Shown piece after piece: positions 46,045 to 58,817 of a stretch of DNA of 64,000 nt. The translations under genes were made by a program, and so were the position numbers. Under the pieces are notes generated by a model. The model worked only from the letters and a program-made list of their open reading frames with translations, was not told the DNA's origin and made no database searches. Position 1 is the stretch's first letter, and each line of letters starts with the position of its first letter. The stretch is from Daedaleopsis sinensis (taxonomy: Eukaryota > Basidiomycota > Agaricomycetes > Polyporales > Polyporaceae). The DNA is taken from contig CM066308.1 of the NCBI GenBank assembly GCA_033807695.1, forward strand, positions 1,984,001-2,048,000, given 5' to 3'.

Positions 46045-49000
46045 ATGCCGGAGTTCTCTGACGCGGTCATCGACGTCGCCCGTCATGTATTGTCGAGAAG
46101 ACAGGCGCAGGAACAGGTGAGTAGTGATTGCAATTGCACGAGAGTTTCGGGAAGAACACGACGGTGGCGCTCAACGACGGCGATTTGCTTGTAGGGAGGA
46201 CTTCTGAGTGGTCAGGATCCTACAGACGTGAACTACAACGATCCCCTGCGCCTTTGGATCGTCCAAGTTGGTTAGTGGTTTGAGTATCGCACTCGAGATG
46301 TCTCATCAGTCAATGATCTGGCAGGGGTTATCATTCTCACAACGCAATTGCTGTCACTGGTGCTGCGCAAAATCAGGCAACCGAGAGTCATAGCAGAAGT
46401 CATTGGGGGCATTCTTCTAGGTGAGTCGCGTCGTACACGTTGCTCAAGAACACTCTTCATCTCCAACCACGACCACAGGCCCGACCGCGTTTGGTGGCAT
46501 CCCTGGCTTCTCCGATCATATATTCCCACAAGATTCTCGCCCATTCCTGTCGCTAGTGGCAAACATCGGTCTATGTCTCTTTCTTTTCCTAGTCGGGCTC
46601 GAGATCGACGCCGCGGTCATCAAACGCAATGTTCGTCTATCCGTCTCGGTCGCAGCTGCTGGCATGGTCCTCCCATTCGGTACGTCGTCCCCCTACTACG
46701 CATTAGTAACCAGCTAACCAGCTCTCAGGACTCGGTGCTGCGCTCGCCGTGCCCCTGTATAACGAGTTCGTCGAGAAGAACGTCAAGTTCACGCACTTCA
46801 TGCTTTTCACCGGCGTCGCCTACTCGATCACCGCGTTCCCGGTCCTTTGTCGTATTCTCACTGAACTCAAGCTCCTCGACACGACTGTGGGCATCGTCGT
46901 GTTGTCCGCTGGCGTCGGGAACGACATCATCGGCTGGACGCTTCTTGCACTCAGCGTCGCCCTGGTGAATGCTGGGTCCGGCCTCATGGCACTCTGGATC
47001 CTCTTCACTTGCGTTGGCTGGACACTCTTCCTGCTTTTCATCGTGAAGCGTGCGCTCTACTGGCTTGCGCGACGCACTGGCTCGATACGTGACGGCCCGA
47101 CAATGTTCTTCATGACCGTTACGATGCTGCTCTTGTTCGGGTCTGCTTTCTTCACTGATATCATCGGTGTATGTATCTGTTCCTGCACGTCCTATTACGT
47201 CCTAACATGGTGTGCACAGGTCCATGCGATCTTCGGCGCATTCCTCGCAGGCATCATAGTACCTCGCGAAGGAGGTCTTGCTATCGCACTCACTGAGAAG
47301 CTGGAAGATATGGTCTCGATTATATTCTTGCCGCTGGTAGGTATTCTATCTCGCCTCGTGCATCGCTTGTTACGTATTCACACTTTTGCAGTACTTCACG
47401 TTGTCCGGTCTGTCGACCGATCTGAGGCTCTTGAACAACGGTATGTGATACTAACGTCCCTCGACGATGTGCTGCCGCCTGATATCGTATGGAATAGGCA
47501 TTACCTGGGGCTACACGATTGCCATCTGTGCCCTTGCGTACTTTGGGAAGATGTTCGGGTGCACCATAGCAGCCAGGGCTTCCGGGTTCACTTGGAGGGA
47601 ATCAAGCACCATAGGGTCTCTCATGAGTTGCAAGGGGTATGTCACTCCACCTCGCTCTGGAGGCCTCGATTCACAGGATACGAATGCAGTTTGGTCGAAC
47701 TGATCGTCCTCAACGTTGGCTTATCCGCCCACATCCTGTCGCCACAGGTCTTCTCGATGTTCGTATTGGAAGCACTGCTGCTGACATTCATCACGACACC
47801 TGCTGTGACGTTCCTCTACCCACCTGAACTGCGCGTTCGCGCTTCTGCTACCGGCCCAAACTTCGCCAACGTTCACGGAGGTGGCGAAGCCGGCAGGCAG
47901 CATAGGCCCAGCCACGGCGATAGCGAGAAGCGCACGCGCTTCACCGTCGTTCTCGACAAGCTCGAACATCTATCTGGGATGATGGCTCTGACCCAGCTTA
48001 TCCTCCCTGCACCGCCGCCCTACTCGCCGACAGCCGAGAAATCTGCAGACGGAGACTCGCGTTCTGCGAGCGAGTCCCCCGTCCCTTCCGATGGTGTCTC
48101 GCTGGATGCTATCCGCCTCATAGAATTGTCGGATCGTACCTCAGCTGTCATGAAATCATCAAACACCGAACACCTCGTCGCGACCGACCCTCTTCTGGAC
48201 GTCTTCGGCACCTTTGGTGCCTTGCACGGCGTGCCTGTGAGCAGTTCGCTCTCCATCGTGCCCTTCGACGACCTGGGGCCTTGCGTCTCGGATCACGCAC
48301 AGCGCACCGACTCCCACCTCGTTCTCGTCCCCTGGCTGCCGCCTCACTATCCTCTCGGTTCCGCTCCGGGTCACGACCATGCGGGGGGAGAACTCGTCGC
48401 GACCACTCCGCGGGCCGGGCACACGCACAATCCCTTCGACGCGCTCTTTCGCGCGACGTCTGCCGGGGCCGAGGAGCGCGACGTCTCGCTCTCGCACTCA
48501 CAGTTCATCCGCAGCCTGTTCGTCTCCTCCAAGGTAGACGTCGCGCTCTACGTCGACCGGCACCAGCCCGGGGGCGTCCACAAGACAGCGCACGGGGGCG
48601 CCTACCGGCTCTTCGTGCCCTTCTTCGGCGGGCCTGACGATCGCCTCGCGCTCGCGTTCGCGGTACAGCTGTGTGCGAACCCGCGGATCAGCGCCACGGT
48701 CGTGCGCGTGTCCAAGAGCGACGCGGACGAGCTCGCGCGCACCGGCTCCGAGACGCGCGAGAAAGCGCGGATCGCGCCTGGGGAGAGCGGGTTGAGCGAG
48801 GCCCACGCGCAGCAAAACAGTACGACGATCGCTTCGGTACGTCCTTGATCGCGCATCGTTCTCTGGATGAACGTCGGGAAATGCTTATCTGACGTGCTGT
48901 CTTCTCTCCCCCTCCGCATCCTGTCCATTCTATCTGGAACCTGCGGCCTGCGACTATGACGCACGACGCACGCTGCGTTTGCGTATGCAGGTCTTTCCGG

Positions 49001-49422
49001 ACACGGTGTACGGCCACGCGACGACCCAGACGCGCCTGCAGTCCGAAACGGCAGACAACATCGCCTGGGCGCGCTGCTCGCAGCCCGACCCCGCCGACCC
49101 GCAGCTCGCGCGTGCGCTCGAGCGCATGACGTTCGCCGACATCTCGACGCCCGCGCCGCTGCACTACCTCATCGAGCGTGCGCTGCAGCTGTCCGAGGCG
49201 GCCGCGGACGAGCGCGGCAGGCTGCTTGTCCTCACCGGGCGCTCGCGCCGGCTCGCGGTCGAGCACCACCACGCGGAGCTCAAGGGCGTCATGGAGGAGC
49301 ACGGGGGTGTCGGGAACGAGGTAAAGCGCACGGTGGGCGACGTGACGACTGCGCTCGTCGTGTCCGGCTGCCAGGCGAGCATGATCGTGTTCCAGGCGGC
49401 GCTGCCCGCGGAGGCAGAGTGA
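46045..49422 (+). CDS. Kha1-type K+/H+ antiporter (CPA2 family)
   Basis: Endomembrane monovalent cation/proton antiporter of the CPA2 group, similar to yeast Kha1 (Golgi). Exons: 46045-46116, 46195-46270, 46325-46420, 46479-46679, 46729-47168, 47220-47336, 47392-47440, 47498-47636, 47690-48836, 48991-49422; 922 residues (Kha1 873). The membrane domain shows IRQPRVIAEVIGGILLGPTA, LCLFLFLVGLEID, TGVAYSITAFPVLCRILTEL, AGVGNDIIGWTLLAL, IFGAFLAGIIVPREGG and SCKGLVELIVLNVGL, in the expected order; GVGNDIIGW carries the conserved acidic residue of the ion site. The C-terminal 430 residues form a cytosolic regulatory region with Ser-rich linkers and universal-stress-like strands (AYRLFVPFFGGPDDRLALAF). 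The last intron (48837-48990) is longer than usual at 154 bp. Confidence 0.93.
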
Positions 49423-50268
49423 TCGTGCGTTTGCGCGCACTCGAATTCGAAGTTGAAGCTGGTGCACACGTACGTGTAGTCCACGTGCGACGACCTTGAC
49501 GATTTCATGATATACCCGTATCTACCACGCAATGCAAATGCGCAATGTGCAATGATTCATGTATGTAGCATTAGTTAGCACATCACTATGCCGCTGGTGC
49601 CCGGCCACACTTGTACATAAGTAATTGCAATGACCCACAGTGCACACGGTTGCACCGACAGCGGCTCCATCATTGGGAGGGGAACGTGGAGAGTTGAACA
49701 GACCCACGCCGCCGCCTCCTTAAGCTTGTTCCCAACCAGGACCTACCCACCTCCTCTTGCTCAGCCCCACGACCTTCTACAGCTCTAGCCGCTCAACTGC
49801 TAATGAATGTTACATGTTGAGGGCTCCGTCTCGCTCTCGAAGGATGGCGTCCAGATCCTTTGGGAAGCTCTACAGGATCTAGTAGCCTAGCTACATGGAT
49901 AGAAGAGGACCTCGATGACATGAGTCGCCGTCACCGACGCCCATTGACGCGAGGAGTGGAATCAGCGCTTACACGTCTGTCACACAGTCACGTAACAGCA
50001 TGTCATCTGTGCATGTGCAGTGTCACAGTGTGTGCAGCTGCGGTAGGATCATGCCATCGTGATGGCATTTCCTCCAATCCTCCTCCTCCCTCCTCCCTCC
50101 TCCTCCTACCTCTTTCACAGCAACACTCTACTTTCGAAATATCCACCGCAGGTACAGTACGTGATACCTCGGTACTAAACATGGAATCCCAAATGACCTG
50201 AACATTTCCGTACGCATCAGATCAGTCAAGTGATAGAGACTAGCAGACCTACCCGCCGCCACATCAAG
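49423..50268 (+). other. Intergenic region with one copy of a 60-bp repeat
   Basis: 846 bp between co-directional genes. It holds a segment at 49861-49936 that matches 54451-54510 with a 12-base insertion, and a TCC-repeat tract at 50081-50113 before the F-box gene. No gene seen. Confidence 0.5.
49861..49936 (+). repeat. Dispersed 60-bp repeat, copy 1
   Basis: Shares ACAGGATCTAG, CATGGATAGAAGAGGA and TCGCCGTCA with the copy at 54451-54510. This copy has an extra 12 bases between the first two blocks. It lies about 350 bp upstream of the intact F-box gene. Confidence 0.65.
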
Positions 50269-51977
50269 ATGGAGATGCATTGCGCCTTGAAAACATACGA
50301 TGTCATCGAACATATATGCACCTACTCAAAGAGGTCGACTCTCTCGGCCCTTGCGCGTTGCTCTCAATCATTGCATGAGCATGTGATACCCGTCTTGTGG
50401 GCTGACATACCCGACCTCCTCGTCCTCCTCCGTTGTCTACCAGAAGATGCCTGGGACTGTACAAATCTCAATGCACCTTTTGTGAGGATCATGACTTGTG
50501 ATATTATGTGCCATGAGTACTTACACGTGTACACCAGAAACTCACTCGTCCTCTTGCTCTCTGGGATTGGCACCGCGTTTTGAAGTACGGATCTCTTGTC
50601 CGATCCATTGGCGACAGCAACGTCTTCCCCGCGCGGCAATTGCTCCCCTCCCGCTATGCGCAGTCAGGCTACGACGTCTTAGATATGTTATGTGCTATGC
50701 GCCCCTCGAAACCTTTACTGCCTGTTCTACGTGACCTCAGCGTACGGACAGAAGCAATTCCCCTCCGACAGCTCCCTGCCTTGATCTCCCTCCTTGGGAG
50801 CGCCTCCATACGGAAGCTCCGGTTCGATAGCCGCACCTCTATCTATGTCGACAAAGTACATTCGTTTCGCTCATTCCTGTCTCTCCTCTTGGACAGGTGT
50901 CCTAGCATGGAAACGATCATCCTTTCAGTGGCCTACGGACTAGAATCATCCCTGTTGTCATCGTCACTACTGAACTTTGCACATTGCAGCCAAGGCTTAC
51001 CCACAAACCTGACGAATTTCCTCTGCCAAGGGATCGCTGTGTCTGTCACAGATGTGATAAGTCTGGCCGCTTTGCGCAATCTTAAGCTTCTCCATTTGGA
51101 CCTACCACAAACACCAGCGTGGGACCCGGTACCATCCATCCCTGATGCTTTTCCAGCACTCGAATCACTACGGATTTCTGCCCGTGTTCAGGATTACATC
51201 ACCCTCAGCGCCGTTTTCCATCTTCCTTTAGTCCGCCACCTTGTCCTTGCTTTCATCGATGTACCTGATCCATCGGTTGTGCCTTTGGTCTTCACCTCCA
51301 TTTGTTCTCAGTTCGAGCTACACACCCTCCTCACCGCTACACTGGAACACGGCGATCCGTTTGACTTCCCCAGCCTTGCCAAAATCGCACACAAGGAGAG
51401 CTGCATTGTCCATTCTTCCCATCTACTTCCATTACTCAACTTTGACAAGCTGGAGGAAGTCTCTATACTCGTGCCTTGGGTTTTCGATATCGATGACGAT
51501 ATTTTATTCTCAATGGCACAAGCTTGGCCCGCCCTCACCCACCTCTGTTTGGGAGCGTCACAAGAAGCCGTTGCATGGTATCACACACCGCTCAGGACAA
51601 CCCTACGGCCACTACCCGCGTTTGCCGTGCATTGTCCTCATTTGCGAGAACTTCATCTCCAGCTTGACGCAAGCGCACTCGGTGGAAGCAATCGCGAGAT
51701 CCCCGCGGAGCTCTACGGCGAACTATGCGAGCGCTCGCGTCTGAGCCCCTCGACGCTGGAGCTGCTGACTTTCGGCCGCTCGCCAGTTCGCAGCGACAGG
51801 ATTTCCCATAGGATGGTCGCAAAGTTTATCTCTTACGTCTTCCCTGTGGCTGAAATCCTCCGCCCCGTCTGCGATCAAGAGCGTCAGAAGGCAGAATCCT
51901 GGTCGGAGATTCAGGCAGATGTCCTTATGCTGCGGGAGATTCGGTTAGATGAAAGGCGGCGGTGGACATCCGAGTAG
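50269..51977 (+). CDS. F-box/leucine-rich-like protein
   Basis: Member of the expanded agaricomycete F-box-like family, probable substrate adaptor of SCF ubiquitin ligases. Exons 50269-50481 and 50538-51977; 550 residues. The N-terminus matches a degenerate F-box: YDVIEHICTYSKRSTLSALA, RCSQSLHEHVIPVLWADIPD. The body is a series of Leu-rich units (RKLRFDSRTSIYV, LRNLKLLHLDLPQ, FPALESLRISARV, LPLVRHLVLAFIDV, WPALTHLCLGA, CPHLRELHLQLDA) consistent with a leucine-rich repeat fold. The start ATG at 50269 precedes a second one two codons later. A related but broken gene lies 2 kb downstream on the other strand. Substrate unknown. Confidence 0.82.
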
Positions 51978-52281
51978 TTGAAAGACGGACTAAGCATGGG
52001 TAAGCTCTTTCATGTAAGGCTACAGGCCACGTAGATCCAACTCATCCTTCATTCCGAAGATCTACTGAGGCTCCATGGCCAGCTACCAAGAGACGATTTC
52101 GATTGCTTTAGTCTCCCACAGCGTCTGTACGCGCCGTTGATACCTCTGGATAATATACTGATCGACGACGCTGCTCCAATATGCACCTCGTTACATCTGA
52201 TTGGGTGGATTGTAACTAGCATAGGTAAGTATTGAACGTGCTTGAAAGCACAGCAAGATACGACAGCCGCACACCGCACGA
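51978..52281. other. Convergent gap between the two F-box loci
   Basis: 304 bp between the stop of the F-box gene (+) and the end of the F-box pseudogene (-). Presumably 3' UTRs. Nothing else seen. Confidence 0.4.
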
Positions 52282-54001
52282 TCACAACACCTCCATCCAC
52301 GTCCGTTCCTGCCTCCTCACCCTCGCCATCTCCCGCGCATACCTCTCCACATGCTTCCAAAGCTCGCCCGTCTCCTCGTTCTCCGCGTCCATCGCCTCAT
52401 CCGGCCGCAGCGCGACGCTCCTCTTCGTCCACGCCGTCTGCACCGCGACGAGATCCGGGCACAAGCAAGTCCGACAAGAAGCCCGTGATCATCAGCTGGT
52501 CCGCCTGCTCGTCCATCATGAAGGGTCCGATGACGAAGACGAGGCACCATTTGAACGACACGCCGCCCATCGGGTGGTAGCCGGCCTCGTACTGCCCCTG
52601 GAACGCGGGCAGCGCGAGCTGCTGCACACCCGGGCAGTGCCGCGCGAGCGGGATGAGCCCTGCGAGCATCACCTGCGGAGCCGCGTACCGCTGCCACTCT
52701 TGTCTCCCTAGGCAGACGAGGAGAACCGCATGGACGGTAGTACAAACCTCACTTTGCCGCCGTTGAGCTCGATGTCCCGGATCTCGGGCCACGCACGCCC
52801 CATGCGCGCGAAGAAGAAGTCGTTGAGCTGGATCGGGCGGCCCGGCCCGAGCTTGAGCGACCTCAGATTGAGTTGGAGGAGCGGAGAGAGCGTGTCGAAA
52901 GGGATGAGGTGGAGCGCGTGCTCGTTGAAAGCGCAGGGTGTGGTGCAGTCAAGCTGGAGGTCGCACAAGTTGCGGTGGACGGGGTGCTGGGCGAGCTTCA
53001 CGAAAAATTCGCGGAGAGCGGTGGTCGGCGGCGGCGTGTTCACGGTGAAGGTGAGGTGGCTGATGCTGGGATGGAGGAGCGTGCTCAGCCACGTTTCGCA
53101 ACCGGCGATGGTGTCGGTGTGGAGCGAGAAGATCTGGAGAGCGGGGAAGAATTGGCCCCCACGGGTCGTGCCAATTCAAGGAGTCCCTGCGAGGTTTCGG
53201 CGTTGGCTCGAATCGAGACTTCCTGGAGATTGTTGAGTGGAGAGGTGGGAAGCCATGGCGAGAGTCATCTTGTTCTCCCATGTGTACTTGAATCGCTGCA
53301 GGTGTTGCTGGCAAAGGCCCAGTTCGAGAACCGCTTGTTCGACAGCAGGACACGGTGGAGAGGCAATGCAGATGGTGCGAAGTTGCGAAGGATTCTCGCT
53401 GAACGTTGTCCTCAACGCATCAGCAATAACCTTCGCCGACTGCTCGGACATCGCACCCAATAGAATGTCCATACAGGACACCTTGGGGCTCAGGTAGAGG
53501 AGCAGGGAGGCGACGTTATGAGATTCAGTCGTGAACGACTGCGCCCATTCGAATGATCTGAGGTTGGGAAGCAAGGGTAAGCACAGGGATCCAAATTGAT
53601 TGCACGGATGCGCGCTGCGTATGTCGCAACGCGCGTCCAGTCCTCTGGCTCTGGATCTTTCACAAACGACTGAATGCCTAGTCAATGTTGTACGTAGTGA
53701 CATGTGTTGCGCAACGCACCAACTCCCTGCTCCCATCTTCCTCTTTCGTCTCTGTCAACAATGCTTCTGGAAAGCACTTGATGAGTGGCACGAGCGAAGC
53801 CTGGTTTTGCCACAAAGTGTCGAGCGCAGCGTCCTGGAAGCAGCGAGCAGTACATGCAAGAGCGATTACAGCTGAATTGCCACCACTTTCAATTTGGACC
53901 TTCTGGAAGACTATATTGAGCAGTTCCGGGACATGAAGGCAGCGATGCATGGTTGACCCCGAAGTCGAATGTGTGGTGCTCAGGTCTTGGGTCTCAGCCA
54001 T
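52282..54001 (-). pseudogene. Frameshifted F-box-like pseudogene
   Basis: Related to the F-box family of the gene at 50269. From ATG 54001 the text MHRCLHVPELLNIVF, ALACTARCFQDAALDTLWQN and SLVPLIKCFPEAL is a typical F-box start. An intron follows (GTGCGT to TTCAG), then SFVKDPEPEDWTRVATYAAR. Recognisable family text continues to the end (LLPNLRSFEWAQSF, NNLQEVSIRANAETSQGLLE, FFPALQIFSLHTDTIAGCET, RYAAPQVMLAGLIPLARHCP, CPDLVAVQTAWTKR and a final stop at 52282-52284) but it lies in different frames. I count at least four frame changes without a possible intron: near 53590-53605, 53245-53270, 53150-53165 (at a run of five C) and 52450-52475. One in-frame stop also falls between the second and third. 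Either the copy is dead or the assembly has local indels. Confidence 0.75.
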
Positions 54002-54450
54002 CCGTACAGAGAGCTTCAGCTTTCAATATTGCTGAGGCTATGAGGTGTGGTTTCGAACTGTAAATGTGTTCAGGTGAAGTCTGAAACGAAACAAGTTAGA
54101 TAATTAGTAAGACGACTCTATGAGTTGTGCGACATCTCCTCAAATATTTTGTTCACACATACCTAGTTTCCGTAATTTGACAATCACTTTCGCGTGTAGT
54201 TGCGTGTGTGTTATGTAAACAGGGCGAGTGGCGGAGTGAAACAGGCGAGCAAAGTTGAGAAGGAGGAGGAGGAGGATGCGGTGGCGAGTCCGAGTCGCGA
54301 CTATGTATCACACGCTGGTCAACGACGTAGCCGCCACGCGTGCGAGCGCGTGCGGCGTGCACCGTGACGCGCCACGCATTTCCTCCATTCACTACGACTC
54401 CAAATTCAATCCATCATGATAGCGCAACAACCTGCCTCAACATGTCTACG

Positions 54451-54510
54451 TGGGGAAGCTACAGGATCTAGCATGGATAGAAGAGGAACTCGAGGGTATC
54501 GCCGTCATCA
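54451..54510 (+). repeat. Dispersed 60-bp repeat, copy 2
   Basis: Counterpart of 49861-49936, about 450 bp upstream of the F-box pseudogene but in the opposite orientation relative to that gene. In one frame it reads LQDLAWIEEELEGIAVI; the other copy reads IEEDLDDMSRR over the same bases. Confidence 0.65.
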
Positions 54511-55187
54511 TTCGGATCCGAGTCGTCCATGTCATCCTCGCGCATCGGCTTCGCGTTGCGAGTCTGAGTCTGCCGAGTCGCCGGGGTGACTGCTGCCCTC
54601 CACACACCCTCCGCACACTGAAGCCTATGATCAGCTGACGATATGGTTCACGCTAGGTCAACATCACAGCGTTGTACTGGGCAGCTGCAAGGACATCACA
54701 TCAAGAAGTTCTGGGAAAGCGCACAGTGAACAGGGCCTCAGACCGGCAGATTATAACTCCCCTCATCCGTGTGTGAGTTGTGCGCACCATGCCACTACTG
54801 TGTCATCATTACTTTAAGTTGCGAAGTACTTACGGATGGCCACGAACGCAGATTCAATATTCAATCCTGGCTGGATGACCGGTTTCATTCCACTGGTCTA
54901 CAACGGCCCGCCTTATTCGAACTGGCAGCGAACCACTGGCAGCTTGAATGACGGGCAACATGTGCTTCCGATAGCTCCCCTCCCCATCGCCAAATGGACA
55001 TGAAGATTCCGCTACGAGCAGTCCTATGAGCAGTCCTATGATATCACTGTGCGACGTGGAGAAGCGAGAAGGCCGATGTGGAGGTCTAGGTGAGCTACGA
55101 TCGGGGAGTCTCAGATCTTGAGCTCACCCTTCGAAAGGTGATCTGGATGTTAGGCCGCCCGGGACGTAAGGTTAGGTCTCGTGAACC

Positions 55188-55193
55188 ATATAA
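55188..55193 (+). promoter_or_regulatory. TATA-like motif of the P450 gene
   Basis: ATATAA, 76 bp before the ATG at 55264. Position is suitable for a TATA element; not otherwise confirmed. Confidence 0.4.
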
Positions 55194-55263
55194 CACCTTC
55201 GAACACCCTCGTCCCCCAAGATCCCCAGCCGGGTCCCATTCGAAGGGACCTCATCCACCCACA

Positions 55264-57427
55264 ATGCCTTTCCCCTCCGTATTCCGCGAACTCATTATTC
55301 CTGTTGTACTCCTTATATGTTTCGCCGCCCTACATCAGTGGAGAGCATGGAGGGTGCGCTCCCGCTGCGGCCCTCTTCCTCCTGGGCCGCCTCGACTTCC
55401 CTTTCTCGGAAATATGTTCAACGCACCAAAGGCACGGCCGTGGTATGGTTATCGAGACCTATGCACGCGATATGGTGAGCACCCGGGCACCGATACCACT
55501 TCAAACACATACGCTTCTAAACATAATTTGCAGGCGATGTAGTTCACCTACAGGTATTGGGGCACAATAGCGTCATTCTTGGAAGTTGCGACGCCATAGC
55601 CGAGTTTCTGGAGAAGCGTACCACGAACACCTCCGATCGGCAGGTGACATGTGTCATGCGCTTGTGAGTGCTTTCTTTGCGTTGTCACTCCTTTCGTCTG
55701 TAACAAAGTGCTAGAACATGCTGTGACTGGCTCCTCGGATTTCTACCTTATGGCCAACGTTGGCGGAGTTACAGGCGCGCGCTGTGGCAGTATATCCACC
55801 CTGGGGTTATCTCGAAGTATCGACCTGTACAACGTGCCGTGGCAGGGCTGTTTCTCCAGAAACTTCTTGACAGCCCGGAGAGATTTCGAAATCATATGCG
55901 CTTGTGAGTCCTCTTTCCACAGGGATCCGAGTCACTGCTTACTCCGTTTGATGCTCCACCGTCATAATACTTGCAGCTCGTTCTCCGCTACTATTCTCAA
56001 AATCGGTTATGGGATAGACGTAGACGATGACAACAACGAAATCTTTCGCACCCTCAACGAGGCTTTGGATGTCATGTCTCAGGCGCTCCTACCAGGCCGG
56101 TTTCTTGTAGACTTGGTCCCGATCCTCCAGTACGTCCCGTCTTGGGTCCCTGGGGCCGGATTCCAGACGTTGTTCGCTAGGTGGCGAGCAGCAAACACGC
56201 GCATGAGGGATATACTGTTTGATCATCGCAATACCGCCATCGTGAGTATCAAAGCCATGCGTCCTCGCCGCTACGTGCGTCTCGGTATTCTAATTGGCGG
56301 TTCACAACCTGCAGACTCAGAATGGCAATGTGATTCAATGGCCGCATACTACTATCGTCGACGCGTTGCTCAACCGAATGAGTGTTGGGAGCAGCGGAGC
56401 CACAGAGGAAACGGAGGAACTGGTCAAGGATGTAGCGGCCGTAATGTTCGAAGGTACGTCTTCTCCTCGGCGTTGTTGAATGGTCAGCTGCTTGTATACT
56501 AGACCGTTGATTACCTTGACGTAGCTGGTACTGACACTGTGAGCAAGTTCAACTAACGACCACGATCAAGATAATAGACAGGGACTAATCTCGATGATAG
56601 ATGACTGCCACTTTGGAGGCAGTTTTCTTCGCCATGTCGCAATACCCAGAAGGGTTGAAGAGCGCACACGACGAGCTTGATGCAGTGGTTGGCCCGAACC
56701 GTCTCCCAGACTTCGACGACTTCGACTCGCTCGTCTACGTGAACGCTATTATCAAAGAGACCTTGCGCTGGCACAACGTCACCCCACTCGGTATCCCTCA
56801 CCGCACGATCGAGGACGACGTCGTCAGTGGGTTCTTCATCCCCGGGGGCACCGTCCTGATACCGAACATCTGGTGCGTCGAGCCAACGACCTCTTAGCGC
56901 TTCTAACCACGTCTGAAAAGTCGTCATCGTGTTTGGTTAGGGCATGTATGCACGACCCTCTGGTGTACGAAGACCCACACGAGTTTCGACCCGAAAGATT
57001 CATCCTCGACGGGAAACTGAACCCGGCGGTGCTGGATCCTTCGCGGTTGGTGTTTGGATTTGGACGAAGGTGGGCTGGCTGCGACTTGAGAGTGCTAGAA
57101 CAACTCACATGATGTTGCTCTCCGGGGGTAGAATCTGCCCTGGGCGATACCTTGCCGAAGCCTCCCTCTTCCTGAACATCGCATGTGCCCTTCACGTGTT
57201 CACAATCCGCCCGCCGCTAGACAGCAACGGGAATTCTATCGCGATCGAGCCAGTGATGGAGGACGGATTCATGTCGTAAGTGCAGTGGTGCTGTCTGTAC
57301 TTGTGCCGCGTTCTGACGTTGGAGCTTATACAGACACCTCGAAGATTGTCGGTGCATTATTGAGCCGCGATCCGAGCAAGCAGAAGCTCTGATCAAGGCA
57401 TGCGCAACTTTGTACCTCGGTGGATAG
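55264..57427 (+). CDS. Cytochrome P450 monooxygenase
   Basis: Membrane-anchored class II P450. Ten exons: 55264-55474, 55534-55663, 55709-55903, 55977-56241, 56315-56453, 56525-56538, 56601-56872, 56941-57069, 57132-57275, 57334-57427; 530 residues. It has an N-terminal anchor ([14 protein letters not shown]) and a proline-rich hinge ([15 protein letters not shown]). The C-helix is [13 protein letters not shown]. The I-helix AGTDT is encoded mainly by a 14-nt exon. ETLR at about residues 371-374 is the ExxR motif, HEFRPERF the PERF motif, and FGFGRRICPG is the haem loop with Cys about 454. All key residues are present. The text resembles agaricomycete families often annotated as O-methylsterigmatocystin oxidoreductase, but that label does not predict a substrate. 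No biosynthetic backbone gene is nearby. Confidence 0.9.
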
Positions 57428-58817
57428 GTTTGGTCGCCTTCTATGGACATGTCGGAGTGTGATCATCATGATTCCGAGGTGCTAGAAGCTAGAAGCCAGA
57501 TCACTGTGTGGGTAGTACGGTGGCATCAGGGTGGCATATGTACTGCCAGTCCGAATACGAGCAGAGAGTAACTCAACATATAGTTGACTCTTCCGAGCCA
57601 ACGATAGGGTGGGGAAATTCAGGGAGTCAAGGGTATAGAGATAATGCAGGAAGCAGCTTATTGAATGCGGCAGGCGACGTTACAACTGAGGGTATTCTCC
57701 GAAAGCTCTTGAAGTTGAAGTTGAAGCTGATGGATGCGCCGAACGAAAGTTGAGTAGCGCTCATGTCGACTTGTCTCCTCCCCTGATGATGATGACACAT
57801 CCTCGACTCTACCATCTCTGCTCATGCAAACTTCTGGGAATGCTTCATACAATGTGCTGAAACGACACCAGAATCCTACAGGACAAGAGTCATCACCCGC
57901 CCACAGTCGCAAAATAGCTCGAGTGGCTACCCTTGACAACCTACACACTCAGTCGACTTTGGACGACACGCAGACAACTCGGGTCATGCTTGCATCAGGT
58001 TTTTTACACTACACAAACTATGGGGGGGGTCTCTGCTAGCACTTTCACGGTCGTTAGAGGCAGGATGAGGAAGTCTGTGGTAGAAGCACCATTTCGCGAA
58101 TCCGCTTGACTCAATGTAAGCCAGCTCTCCGCGTCTCTCTAGCATCGTCCTAGCCCATCGCCAAGTCTATGTTGCATACACAATCTTTTGGTACGCGACG
58201 GGTGCCACATACACAGCAGCAGCCATGACAGCCAGCGAAGACTTGTAATCGTACTCGAGGTCACACATAAGCCTGGCCGTACTTATTGTGAGTGTCTTCG
58301 CTGGTCAAACGCTCGAGGACTTTCAGGAGCAAATGGCTTCTCCTAGTGCTAGTGTCATGCAAACTCTTTGGTCACTCGCAGCTCAAATTCGGATTATCAT
58401 TCAATTTCCTGACGAGACGACCTCAGTTGGTCCTCTCCTGCGCGCTATATTGTGTTAGATCTATAAGTGCCGAAGGTCTAACTCGACTTGCAAGGTCGAC
58501 TAGGCGTGCTCAGGTACGTCTGACACATTCACCAAAATTCTTGCAGTTTTTTGCCTTCGACGTGGTGATTTGTGTTCTCTGGGATGATTTTGAAGGGTCC
58601 CGGTCAGGCCTATTCTCATGTGCAAGAGGTGAGCCGCGTTGTCGATCGACGCGGAGTAGTTGACGTTTTCCCGTCACAGTCACTTCTGTCATCCTCCGCC
58701 GTTCAAACGTTTATCACCCCGGCGGGTGGTAAGCCTATGCGACCGTTTTCCTTCCTCTCCACATCGTGCAAACCTCATTGCCTATCTTCACTTGAGCTCT
58801 ACTACCAATCATCGACT
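57428..58817. other. Intergenic region
   Basis: 1.4 kb between co-directional genes. A P450 3' UTR at the left and the next promoter at the right are assumed. Pyrimidine-rich sequence stands at 58740-58790. No gene seen. Confidence 0.4.

Larger units (their letters stand above)
54002..55263. other. Divergent intergenic region with repeat copy 2
   Basis: 1.26 kb between the F-box pseudogene (-) and the P450 (+). Contains the second copy of the 60-bp repeat, a GGA-repeat tract at 54259-54277 (TCC in the direction of the pseudogene, as upstream of the intact F-box gene) and an ATATAA motif before the P450. Confidence 0.5.
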
